From Carallia brachiata (lineage: Eukaryota > Streptophyta > Magnoliopsida > Malpighiales > Rhizophoraceae): 64,000 nucleotides of DNA. Made by a program: the position numbers and the translations under genes. Position 1 is the stretch's first letter. Every line of letters begins with the position of its first letter. Below are positions 46,343-59,500 of the stretch, piece after piece. Under the pieces are notes generated by a model. It did not search any database. It saw nothing but the letters and a program-made list of their open reading frames with translations, and was not told where the DNA came from. Location: NCBI GenBank assembly GCA_021464245.1, contig JADCRB010000162.1:903476-967475 (forward strand), written 5' to 3'.

Positions 46343-47524
46343 TGGATGTGCACAAGGAAAACCATCAAGTACTGATCATGTTTACAAAAACAACATGTTA
46401 AGACTCGGTCTTTAATCTGAATGCAATTTCATGTCTTAAAGAAGAATTTGATACATGGGTCAACCTTTTAAACCCATTCAAACTAAGATATGAACATTTA
46501 GTACCAAACAAATAGATGCCGCCTGACTTTTTTTACGTGTATTCACCCAGTTACAAACAAGAACAGAAAACCTTACAAGAAGATTCAATTTTGTCACCCC
46601 TGATCTGGAATACGTCCATCACTAATAACAATCTAAGGAAAAAGTTTTCTATTTCTGGTTTTATGGTCCATACAGTGAGACAAATCAAAACAATTATCAA
46701 ATGCATGGAAAAACACACATAAAATGGCTAGTTAACTGCAAACACAAATCAATCACTGCAATCAAAAGAAAAAGACAATAGAATCAGCATTTAAACCCCA
46801 GAGTGTTGGAGTAAACTGGGGAGATAGGGAGGGTAAAAGACCAAAAATGCATCCAAAGAGCATTATGCACTAAACTCAAAAAGGAAAAGTTTACAAGTTT
46901 AATGTGGAATGTGCAATTAAAGACTGCCATCAGAAAGGAAACATAGATTCAGATTTATTTCACAGTCCCATAGCAACAAAAATGTTGCAGGCACTCAAAG
47001 CCCTTGCGCAATTTCCAAAGATCATCATCTGGCAGGTTTGCCTAATAGCAGTATCATCCATTTATTTCTCTTTTGTCAATTAATAAAAAAAACCTTATAG
47101 TTCCCACCACAGGTTTTTCCTATGCCATTTTTCCTCTTCTGCTACTGAAAAATTGTTTCATCACACATTTTGACGAACATCTGGCACCAAACCAAGCCAA
47201 GCCAAACCCCAAAAAGCCCATTGAATAGCCACAATGGAGCATGAACCAAACGAAAGGGACTTCATTTCAGTAAAATCCCGCCAAAACCAAAACTCAGCGA
47301 TTATGGAAATTCATTTATTTCATTTATCTAATCATTTTTCAATTTCCAAAAACAGTTAAAAAGTTTCAATTTTTTTTCTTTTTTCTTTTGGCCGAAATTA
47401 CCCAGATCAGCAACCCCAACAAAAGCGAAGCCAATTCAAAACGATCATAATACAAACTCATCGATGATCCAACACCCAGACAGAAGAGAGAGAAAATACC
47501 AATGAGAGAGAGTCGGAGAGAGAC

Positions 47525-47690
47525 CTGTAAAGACCGGGGAGGAGAGGCCGACTTTATCCGACAGAAGAATCTTGATTTCACGGCGGATGGCAGCGGAGGG
47601 AGACTGATGATGACGAGACGCAGAGACAGAATAAGAGAGATCGGTACCAATAAACCTAACTAACGAAATTAGGGTTTTCGATTTTAAGCT
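47525..47690 (-). promoter_or_regulatory. Non-coding first exon and promoter region of DPM3
   Basis: On the minus strand the sequence is richer in G and C, has a GA-rich part, and ends with a good donor (CTTTACAG|GTCTCTC) at 47524-47525. A leader intron would run from there to an acceptor shortly before the ATG at 46342. The transcription start is not determined. Confidence 0.5.
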
Positions 47691-48837
47691 GGGGCGGTGT
47701 TGGATTAAGGAGACAGTGCGTGTGTTAGGCTCGCCTTAAAAGGTGAAGGGCGTGGGAGTACCGATATGCGTCCTACGATGGGCTCTTATATGGGCTGTTA
47801 AGGGAGAGTGCTGGCTTATAATTGCAATGGAATTACAAGGTGCTCTCGTGGATTTCATATGGATTTGGGCTTTCTTATCTCAAGTTAGTTTTAGGGGTGG
47901 GATTCTTTTTAAGATTTATATAAATTAGTATTAGGATCCCACTAGATGAACAGAAAAAAAAGAAGGCAGGAAAGAGAAGGAAAATTTTTTTTATATAACA
48001 AATTGATTTATTCCTTTAACAAATTGTTTTATTTTTACAATAAAAAAATATTTTTAAATTTTATTATAATAACTCAACGTCTCATCATATAAATAAACTA
48101 ATTATTTATATAAATAAATTTCTTTATCTTCGACTCGTCCACCTTTTCTCTATCCACTTACATTCATTCTTAGTATTATAGTCATTCAATTCAATTCCAG
48201 TTATCGTGTGGCTCGTAGACAGCGACGCTAGAATTGTAGTGCTCTTCCGAGACAAAGTTTAGTACAAAGTCAAAGAGACGGTGACCCCATAATCACAGTG
48301 TTCCCCATAATTAAATATAATGCAAAGCCAGTCTACATAGATGCAGAACTACAGAACACGATGGAATGATGGATTGATATGATTTTAATTGCAATCCCAC
48401 GTAAGAAAATGTAAGATTTTCTTGTGAAACTTATATTAATTTAAGTTCTTTTTGTCTTAATAACTAATTTTTAGAGTGTGATTCTCTATATTTTTTTTTA
48501 TCCATTAAGAAATTCATTAAATTTTAACTATATACTAAAAATAACGTTTTTTTCTCATAAATTTTACTATTCTTTTTTAAGAATTTAGGCTTAAAATATG
48601 GAGAAAGAAAATTTTGAACTCTACTATTGTTAGAGTGTGATTGACCGATGTAATGAGCCGATGCAAGGCTAAGGTTCTTGCTGGTGCCAGGCTTGCTCTC
48701 CAAGCACAATACGAAGAATGTCAGAATGCATTATGTTTCTGGAACAGAACACGCACTCTAGCTTGGTGTGTAGTGACAAGTGAGCAGATGGAGGATCCAT
48801 GTAGGTTTCTTAAGAGACCCATCTACACATACGAACT

Positions 48838-49183
48838 TTACATTTAGTTTTAAATTTAACACAATATTATTAGATTTTAACGAAAATCATTAAACTGCTT
48901 ACATATTATGTCAACATGGCATAAAAAATTACATTGCTTGCCACGTGGAGGCACGTGGCTCCCAAAAAATCAAGAATAAAAAAAAGGAACTTGTAATTTT
49001 TAATTTTTATCATTTTATTTCTTTATTTTAAATTTTTTATGTTCGATTTTTTTGAGTTCCATATGGCTCCGCGTGTTATGCCATGTAGCTTTTAATACTT
49101 TGTTGGTATATCATGTAAGCAATTTAATGATTTCCATTAAAATCTACAAACGATGTGCAAGATTTAGAAGTAAATGTAAACTT
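48838..49183. mobile_element. Fold-back MITE-like element
   Basis: The left half starts TTTACATTTAG and the right half ends TAAATGTAAA. Inward, GATTTTAACGAAAATCATTA pairs with TAATGATTTCCATTAAAATC, GCTTACAT with ATGTAAGC, and CATGGCATAA with TTATGCCATG. Arms of about 150 bases flank a short AT-rich centre. No coding capacity. The target duplication could not be fixed. Confidence 0.7.
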
Positions 49184-52100
49184 GGTATATTTGTAAAAAT
49201 AAATAATTCATGTTGAATTTAAAAAAAAAAAAAAGTTTGAGCGAATAGAGTTATGATAGTAAGTCTTGAATTTTTTTTTTTTCTCTGGGTCTTAAAGGAA
49301 AGTGAAATTCTATATTACAACTAAGGGAAGGTAATTTGAAAGAAGTGGATATCGAACCCTTGACTTCTTTCCTGACATAATACCGATAAACCAGCTGGTC
49401 TAAACAGTCAATTTAATAAGCTTTAAAATTGAACAAACCAAAGTGTTGTTAAACCCAATTTCTTGCCTCCACTCCACCTACCCTTCTACATACAGGAAAG
49501 TAATCCTAGACTTCTATAAGTCCAAGACAAGAAAGCAACTTTAACAACGAAGGCCAGCAATCAGCCATGCTTAGCTTTCCTTTTCTTTTCGTTAGTACTG
49601 GTATCCTGTGCTTTAGTTTCTCATCCGGAGAGGAGACCTTCTTCCTGCTCTGAACGCCCTAATTGGCTTCAAAGTCCATAACGTTGTAATAAAATGCAAT
49701 TTTAGGTCAATTTCTTTCATCATGCTAGTTGCTGTTAAAGTCACTGATAAATTGTTGACACGTAAGTCAAACTGTAAAATTATAGTGGTTTGTAGGCATT
49801 TCCTGACTTTAACTAAAAATACTCCTCCTTCCTCTAAACTTATGTGGACCCAAAGAGAAAATATTTATATGGGCCAAGTCCATGGTAGATGTCTTTCTTT
49901 CTTTCTTTTTTTTTTTTTCTTTTTTTTTTTTCCTTTTTTTGGTAAAACACGCATGGATATATATTTGACAAGGTTTGCCGCAGATGAGGTCATTTGCGTT
50001 TTGAAACCTTTTGTTTTATAATTAAATTAAGTTCTTGTAATTGAATATGTAATGGGCTATCAAAAAATTTAATGATGAATTGTAGTATATTTTGTTCTTC
50101 CCATTGTTTAATCTGTCGTCTTCAATTGTTGCACATCTGGTGATCTTAGGGGAAAACAATTTTTTTTTTTCACAAAAAATAATGATTACTTAGTCTAAAA
50201 TGTTGTGAAACTAATGTCATTAGGGTGAGTGGATTTATAACAAGGATTACTAAATGTAAAACAAATATGACACAATGTGCGCCAGACTGCCGAAAAATGA
50301 AATGATGCACTGTTGCATATTTTGTAAGTACTTATTATACTTCTAATGTTTCTTGGTGATGAAACTGAAATTTTAAAAAATAATTTTTTTTGACATAAGT
50401 AACATCAACATACATCACCCTGGCAATTTTGTGTCAATTTTTTCCGTCCATGCAGTCGAACTCCTTTTCTTTTGGATATATTAGAATGATTAGGGTAAGA
50501 AAATCCTGTATATCACAATGTCACATGCCTTGCCTATTGCCTCAGATGAGATGATCCTCCAACAAAAAAGTGGGTAAATAAGCAGAATATCCATTGACAG
50601 ATAATGGCTGGAATAATCCTCACATGTAATGCCAGACAGAGAAGCAATATAATTATGATATGCACAGCAAGGCCACAACTACAGTGGCCCTTGAAAACTC
50701 ATCTGCATTGTCGTTATTATGACAAACTTCCAAGCTTTATTGTGAATGTAATCAAATAATCTAGATGCTATGGTCAGATTCTTCTGAAGTACATTTCATG
50801 TTAAATTATCGTTTTGTGAACTTAATCAAATTGAGATTAAAGTTATTTTGTATACTTTTTTCGTTAGAATTTTAAATGAATATTTTTTGAGCTTTGTTCA
50901 TGCCATCTCTCTCTCTCTCACCCCGTTATTTCTTTAATGAATTTCATGTGTTTTTGTTATTTTATCTCTGTATCTGTTATTTGGGATGGGATCATAAATT
51001 AATCCGTTATTTAAGATGAGGTCACGTAATATTGCTATATTAGTCCGATTTGACAATTTTGGTTGAAATCACGGAATTAAGAGACCATATATAGAGTTCA
51101 AATTGTAATGATGAAAATCTAAGATACTTAGGTTGTAAAATACCTCAAATATTGGAGTTTTATGTAATTTTCCCTTTATTTTATTTTGACTAAGTTTTGC
51201 TGACATTATTATTGTGTAATTTAGAGGTAGCTAATGAGTGGGTCAAGTCAGTTTTGCTTGGGACTGTATTGAATCTTGTGCCACGTAGGCTTCTAATAAC
51301 TTAGATTTTGAGTTTATTGAATTTTGGATCAACTTAGACTACTAGTAATTGATTTTTTTTTTTTTTCAGTCAACATGGGTTAGATCAAATTAATTTGATC
51401 AAATTGAGGAGAATTGTTCGGGTTGGATCAATCTTTGTCACTTTTAACAATGCGAAAAATATGGGTTCCAAATATGAGTAAAAATATGACGTTATTATAG
51501 TCTCCAATGTGAATTATGTTTGTGAGGTGTCAGAACTAAATGCATGTGTACCTTTAATTGATATCACATTTGTTTGCTTTTCTTTGTCAAATTACTTATT
51601 ATTGTTATTTTTATTTAATAATTCCCTTTTCCTTTTTTTTTTGATATTATATTTTAATTTAAAATTTTAAAGTATTAAGTTTATAAATTATTCTCATATA
51701 TATATAACTTATTTTTCTCTCTTATTTTCAATATAAAATTATTTAACCACACAACTTATATTTAAAATTGTAACAGATATTTCACAATAAGTAACCATAG
51801 TATTGCAAGTTATATTGTTGTGAACGTGAAGGACGGTGTCGTTTTCTGTGATTAGTCATCGTTTATTTCACGACAAATATGTTGTAAGAAAATATGAAGG
51901 ATCCGTAAACTCATAGTAAGTCTATTATTTTTCTCCCCTCTACTTTAATCATATGTTGTAAGATTACGTAAATACGTTTAATAAGACATGTAATAAATAT
52001 ATAATTAATTCAAAATTATTTAACAATTTATCTTTTTTTTAAATTTAATATATCGTTTATAATTTAATAGTTTAAAAGAGTATATTTGTTTAGAGTAAAA

Positions 52101-54055
52101 TAGTTTACATAAATTTTTTTTTTCATTTTTTGGCATTTGTTTTATTTAAAATATTTTAGAACAGAAAATTTTGGGAAAATTTGGGAAAAAATTTGAAATT
52201 TTCGAGGAAATGAACTTACATTTTTTTTAAGCTGAAGTTATTTTCAGATAAAAACACAAAATGTACTTTAAGTGCGTTATAAGAAAAATCATTATTTTTA
52301 CTAAAAATATTTTTTCTTGTAAATATTTTATAAAAATAAGTTATTTTTTAATAAACAAATAGACCCTAAATTACTACATATTTACTGTACTGACAATTAT
52401 CTGTGCAAAAATTCTTCAGAAAAGGAGCAAAACCAATGAATTTTGTTTGCATGTGATTATAGTTATTATCCTCGTTCACGAACAACTATTAGTTTGAGTA
52501 GTAAAAAATTTGATATATTTTAAATAAAATTTTAAATTTGAGTCTTTTATATAAAAAAAATGACACTAAAAGAACTATCCCTCACATGAAATAAGACAGA
52601 TACTCAAACTGAATTAACTAAGATATAATATGATTTATGAATACTAAAATTCACACCAAAAAATAGTTATCCCCATTTGGACTGTTCCTCAAACAACAAT
52701 TTTATTAACCTGTTAAAGATTATGCGTAGAATTTTTTGCTTACATTTCGTGTCAACTAATAGTCTAATACTAAATAGCTCCTTTCACGGTCCATGAGCAC
52801 GCTCCACCCCTGGGTGAGTTCATGTAGTCAGCCGACAGTATCTCAATCTGATAAGTCATGTATTCGAGTCATGTCATGATTATTGATTTTTGACGATGTT
52901 TGTATATCTACGATCTATATTAACTTAGTGATCTTAAATATCTTCAGTTTGGTCCTATCGTAAATGTAGTGCGAATGTTTTCATATGTGAGTAGAATAAT
53001 GAACTCAATGTTTCCTATATCTCATAGGATCATCCCTTCTTCATACTCATTTTACAAATAAAAAGAAGAAAGATTTAAGACTCACTCCTCCTCATAAATA
53101 TGATAGCATTTAAGATTTTATATTTCAAGACTTGCATTTCAACTTCCAATCAATTGATAGAGCTTGGGCTAATTAACTAAAAAATCATCCAATGCCCACC
53201 AAACTTTTCAAATGTTTAACGCAATTTGTCAATTCACAGAGGAAGTAGCCAAAAGTTAGACCATGGTTGAAAGTGACCACAGGTGGACCAATCAGCACTC
53301 ACACCATCACAGCAAATGCATTACTTTCCCCTATTCAATGGGAAACTGCACGTCCCTTGTCTGCCCGTTTTGCGGGTATCTTCCGTGAGAAACTCAAAAA
53401 GGAACTTGATTAAATCACAAGTATTGGACCTAATACTGTATTTAGATGAGAAATTGATGCAGACAAAAAATACAGGATAGAAAATGAATAGTAATATTTT
53501 TAAATCTTTTTTTTTCCTACTATTTTCCAACAAAACCAGACAAACTATAAAGGTTTCCGGAGCCCATGGAAATAAATAGGAGAGTATCACAACTTATTTT
53601 TAGTTAAATAATATTAAAGTAATAATGTAATTTTATCTAATAATAATAATATTTTATTTGTTCTTTTGTTTTTTTTTTTAAAATTTAACCATTCACAGTT
53701 CATACCACTTTATAATTCTTTACGTGATCTTTTAAAAAGAATTTCTTTTTTTTTTGTTTTGTTAAATTACTAATGACTTGCTATTGGTAGATAATAAAAA
53801 GGATGAAACTTAATGCAGTTCTATGATAGACCTTTTTTTTTTTTGATAGACTTATTAATCTTAACATATTAGTTCATTTTTAAATATGTGAATTTAATTT
53901 AATTTTTAATTTTTAAAATTATAATACTAAATAAAATGAAAATTCGACTAAATATCTGTTTATTTCTATTTATTTCAAACAATCTATGACTGTTCAGGAA
54001 ACAAAAAAAAAAAAACAATGACACTTCCACTATGTGGGCCTGAAGAAAACATTTT

Positions 54056-55443
54056 AGGGCCTATTTAGTTTTGCTGTTATTGCTGTTACTGTTACTAATT
54101 GTTGATTGCTATTAGTGATTGATGATTATTATTACTGATTACTGTTACTGATAAATAAAATAATTATGGTATTTTGTTAAATTAGCACTAATTGTTATTG
54201 ATTAAATAATAAAATGACTATTTTAGACATCCTATTTTTTGTTTTATTATAATAGTTTATCATTTTACCTATAGTTAGACTAATTTTATAAAAATATAAC
54301 TTATGTATCTATAACTTAAATTTTATTAATGTACAAGTTGAAGATTGAACTTTAATGAATAATAAATTTTTACAAATATTATTTTTACTTTACAAATTAT
54401 TATTATGTATTCAAAAATATTATTACTTTTACTGCCTAAATTATTGTTTATACAGTTAAAAAAAACAAAATAAGAAGAAAAATACTAAAAATAACATTAC
54501 TTTTACATTATAATTAATATTTACAAATTAAATAGTATTATTTTATTATTTATTTCACTTTTTACAAAATAAAAAATTTTAAAAAAATTCAATAAATGCC
54601 GCTCTTTATTTTTGGTGTTTACGGGAAAAATTGAACAAGTGCCGCAAATATCCTTTTTCTTTATCGTTGATTTGGTGTTCACCGAAAAAAATTTAATAAG
54701 GGTGGCAGGCATGTTTTTGTAAAAAGAGAAAGGATAATTTTGTCATTGTAATATGGATTTGGTGATAAAAACAAAAAAGAAGTTAAACTTATTTTTCCTA
54801 TCAACTACTTTAAGATGCATTTATCAGTTATCAACAGCATTAAAAACTCAACTAAACACTTTATTTTCTACCTTTTAAAATAGTAACAACAGTAATAATA
54901 GTAACTTCTAAACGTAAAACCAAACACTTTCTTAAATATCTATCCGAACTGCGAAACAAAACCTAGATAGAAAGTGCCTTCTTGCACGCAGTCTGTCTCC
55001 CCCACACCCGTAAACCCCTTCATTATAATACCAATTTAATTACTCTTTATAAAATTATCACTTCACATTAAATAGACTTCTCTTTTCTCATTTTCTGTAT
55101 ATACGAAGTCCAAACCTCACCAACCATCTTCCAGATTCAAGCTATTATGACAATGGTATTTGTCGTGATTTTTCGTCGTGATTTAACCATAACTGATGCC
55201 ATGTTTTCGGTAAAATTTTTAATTATATGCCGAGAGTCCCAAATAGTGTCCTATTGTCTTAAATATTTCGTTCTTTTATTTTTTAAAAAATTATATATTA
55301 TTTGAACATCTCTAGACAAAATTCATCTAACAAAATATTATAATTTTATTTATTTATTTATCAACAATAATAACAACATTGATCAGCAAACGACAATAAC
55401 AATCATTAATATCATTAGTAACGAATAAACCAAACATGGCCTA
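54056..55443. mobile_element. Possible hAT-type non-autonomous element
   Basis: The left border AGGGCCTATTTAGTTTTGCTG and the right border ACCAAACATGGCCTA resemble the short inverted ends (GGGCC..TTTGGTTT) of plant hAT MITEs. A second candidate right end, AAACCAAACACTTT, lies near 54920-54933. The interior is AT-rich without a transposase. I saw no 8-bp target duplication, so borders are tentative. Confidence 0.3.
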
Positions 55444-56564
55444 TAACTCAGAGCGTAAACAGGGTCCCAGCGTGCAATGTCCAATTTGGCATTTTTTCCA
55501 TTTTATTGGCCTCTGTTGTAATTTACAAGCTTCAAACAACTTGCCTTTACAGGAACAGAAATTTGTTTTAATTTTTTGTTTGTCCATTCTATTTTAATAT
55601 TTGTTCTATAATGACGATGATAACACATCATTAATAAAGAAAAAGTGTGGAAGAAGACTTAAGATTTGAAATCTTGTTCCTTCATTAAAAGACATATATT
55701 TTCTCGCTACATAAACACAAAAATTGAATACAAAATGATGATACAGATATATTGTTTAAATCTGAATTATTAACTGTATTAAACTTATCATTTAAATAAT
55801 AATTTAAATTTAAATAGTAAGTCTGTATTATTATTTTATATTTAAATTTTATATCTATATATATATTTTTTTAATCATAAGTTAGTATCTAGAAGAATTG
55901 TCTAGAGAATATGTTGATAATATAATAAAATTTTAACTTTAAATAATAATATTAATACTTTAAATATTCAAAATGATAAGGTTTTATTATTAAAAGTATC
56001 AATATTATTATTCAAAATTATTTTATTACACTTTCTCCGAAAAAAAAAAAATCAATCCCCTACTGACTTTTTTTCCATTCTTGTTTTCTACTCTAATTTG
56101 ACTAGTACGGCTATTGGGGACCCCATGAGTATACTACTTTAAGACTTTTATATTTTTTAGGTCAAGATACGTAGACATATCCTATACACAGAAGGTTATA
56201 CATAATTTTTTTAATTAAAATGTAAATCTAAATGTATTATATTAAAATATAAAATTTAGATATTATATGAGATTATAAAAATTAATTTTTTAAAAATCTT
56301 TTTTTATTAATATAATATAAAAAATAATTATTATATTTATGTGTGTAAAAAAATTGTATATACCTAACATCTTTCCATTTTTTATGTGCAGACAGACGCA
56401 AAAAGGCCTAGACAGATTCCAAAAGGCTGCTATCAACATTCACTGTGCAATCCATAATTTTTTAACCCAAAAACTTTCCATTGAGCACGTATATGAGATT
56501 TGGACATATCCCTGTGATTCTGTTCAATCTATGACATTGGGATCCACTCCCTTTTGCTTTCAAG

Positions 56565-59500
56565 ATGACAAAGTTGTGTGTTCTTGTTGTTTCTGTTCTC
56601 TTCCTGAGTTCTTTACATAATGAAGGGATGATAGCCATTGCTGCAGGAACTGAAGATGGATCAGAAGAGTGGGGTTATGTGCAAGTCAGACCCAGTAAGC
56701 AGACTGACTATTCATTAATTCTTTCATTCTTTCTTTTTTTTCTGCATTAAAAATTGGAGTTAAATTCACTTGGTGCTTATTGTAGCTTCCTGTTGGTTCT
56801 CATTGCAATGTGTAAAACAGGAGCACACATGTTTTGGTGGCTGTATAGAAGTCCTTACAGAGTAGAGGATCACTCCAAGCCATGGCCAATCATTCTTTGG
56901 CTGCAGGGTGGGCCTGTAAGTGTAAATTTTGATATTGAGTGCTCCAGTTCTTTTATATGAATCAGACTTATTGCTATATCTCATGATCTCTAATCAAAAT
57001 TTGGCTGCTTTCTCTGTATTGCAATTGGCAAACTAGGGAGCATCAGGAGTTGGGATAGGCAACTTTGAAGAAGTTGGTCCGCTGGACGCCAATCTGAATC
57101 CGCGAAATTCGACATGGCTACGAATGGCTGATCTGCTGTTTGTGGTAATTCATTCTTTTCTTTTCCCTATTTTTATTGTTGAAAAGCCAATTTTGGTGGA
57201 CTTTATGCGACCCTTTTCCTGATCAGCGTTGTTTCATGTTGTAGGACAATCCAGTAGGGACTGGATACAGTTTTGTGGAGGACAACAAGCTCTTTGTGAA
57301 AACTGACGAGGAGGCTGCAACAGATTTAACTACATTGTTGGAGAAGATATTTAAAAGGAATGAGAGCCTTCAAAAGAGTCCTCTGTATATTGTGGCAGAG
57401 TCCTATGGAGGCAAATTTGCAGTGACTCTTGGATTATCAGCTGTAAAAGCCATTGAGGCAGGCAAATTGAAGCTTAAACTCGGAGGTCTGTTACTTGCAA
57501 ATCAATTATTTTCCGATTGATCAAAATTGCATAAGCCATCAAGATGACCCTTCTATTTGTGCAGGAGTGGCATTGGGTGATAGTTGGATCTCCCCAGAAG
57601 ATTTTGTGGTATCAAAACACAGCCCTTTTTTCATCATCCATTTTCACAGCTTTAGGTTGGAAAATTCATTAAAGTGTGGAACCGAATAATTTAGGAGTAT
57701 TATTGTTAAAAAGTATAAAATCTCATATTTATAATATAAAGATTTAATATGATTTGTAATACTTTTAAATTTTTCTTTTTATTAGTTTTAGCTTTTAGAT
57801 GAATTGAGGACCAAAAGTATTATTTGATATAATATCAGGATATGATTTAATCTTCTTATTTGCACTTATAATTTGTCCTTTTACGTATGAATTTGACTAG
57901 TAATTTGATCTTTGTTTCAATACAGTTTCTTTATGTTGGCCCTAGTATGTGTCTAAGAAGTCCAAGTTATAAAATATAAAATCTCATATTGATATATTTT
58001 GTAAAGGGACTCTTTCTGCAATATCAGCATGTCACCTCTACATTACATTGTAATTATGATATACCATGACTCGCACTTCAACATTTATCATGCCAAGACC
58101 CTGCAAAAAGAATCAAGCTGGCAAATATTGTCTTCAATTTGATTATAGGGTCACAAGGTTTCAAATTAAATTTTGTAGTTGGCATGGGGTCCTCTGCTCA
58201 AGGATGTTTCACGGCTGGACAACAGCGGCCTTGAAAAAGCAAACAGGTGATCGCAGTTCTTTTTTCTGATTAAAATAATGTAATTATATGTCAAGATTGG
58301 AACTCTTTACGGTTTTTCTAACGGCCCATTTTGTACAACAGAATAGCTGAGAAGATAAAGGAGCAAATCAACAATGGTCAGTATGCAGATGCTACGGCTT
58401 CTTGGGAAAAACTTCAAGGGATTATTATCGAGAATAGCAACAGCGTGGTAACGTGTTTGTCTCTAAATCAGAGAATTAGAAATCCCTTACAATCTCTTTG
58501 ACTTCATTTAAATTTGTGGGCTTCCTACTCTTTGGACCCAAAAATTCAACAATGCCAATTGCTTCAAATATAAGAGATGATTTATTCTATTACCGAGAGT
58601 TATGGTTTAATAGTAGGTACTCAACTCGTGTTAAGCCAAAGGTTTGAAATTTAAGTGTTTATATAGTGTTCGATAATGTTAAATTTATTTCTGTCTCAAT
58701 GAGAGACATGTCGTAACCATCTAACGCTTCTTTACACCTCTCTTAGAGACAACATAATGTTCCCTTACGAGATTGTTAGACACCATTCAGATTTTTTATT
58801 TCTTTTAAAAAAAAAAAAGAAAATAGAAAGAGATGATTTATTTTATCAATTAACAGTGTCCCTTTTCTTTTTTTTTTAATTTTAATTTCAGGACTTATAT
58901 AATTTTCTTCTTGATGAGGGAATGGACCCAGTAGCAGAAGCTGATCAATTCTCATCCTCAAAAGTGATTGCCCTGAAGAAGAGATACTCGAAATATCTAA
59001 GTTCCATGAGGTCGTCATCATTATCATCACCTGATGGTGTTGTTGGTGATATTGATAGCCTCATGAATGGCGTCATTAAGAGAAAACTTGGGATCATTCC
59101 AGCTAATGTCTCGTACGTGCACGTTTCTTCTTTCCCTGCCAAACAAAATTTCATAAACGCATAAAGGAAATTGACATACCCATCTACTTAAATATAAAAT
59201 AAATTAAATAGAATTAAATTAGTATTTGCTTAAATTAATGTATAAATTCTACCATTTAATTTTATTGTTTCATCTATATATCTTTAATTGTTTCTATTCA
59301 AGTGTTGGTTAATTAGGAATACGATGAGACTTGGAAGTTAAATTTTGCTATAAAATATTGAACTATTATGAGTAGATGTGGAAAAACCCATTTGGTCATT
59401 GTTGAATTTTATGGTTAAGACTATAGAGGTGGATCTGATCCAAATGCATCACTAATGGCTGAGTATGGTGATCTACAGATGGGGAGGACAATCAGATAAT

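Larger units (their letters stand above)
47691..56564. other. Gene-poor AT-rich intergenic region
   Basis: No gene was identified in this 8.9 kb. It holds a fold-back element (48838-49183), a possible hAT-type element (54056-55443), long homopolymers and several near-repeats. A stretch at 48640-48800 (SRCKAKVLAGARLALQAQYE on the plus strand) is less AT-rich but matches nothing I know. Short open frames elsewhere are of the size expected by chance. Confidence 0.45.

Noticed and set aside
48641..48847. 68-codon frame with MTDVMSRCKAKVLAGARL
   Set aside because: Slightly gene-like composition but no partner exons and no family; left as intergenic.
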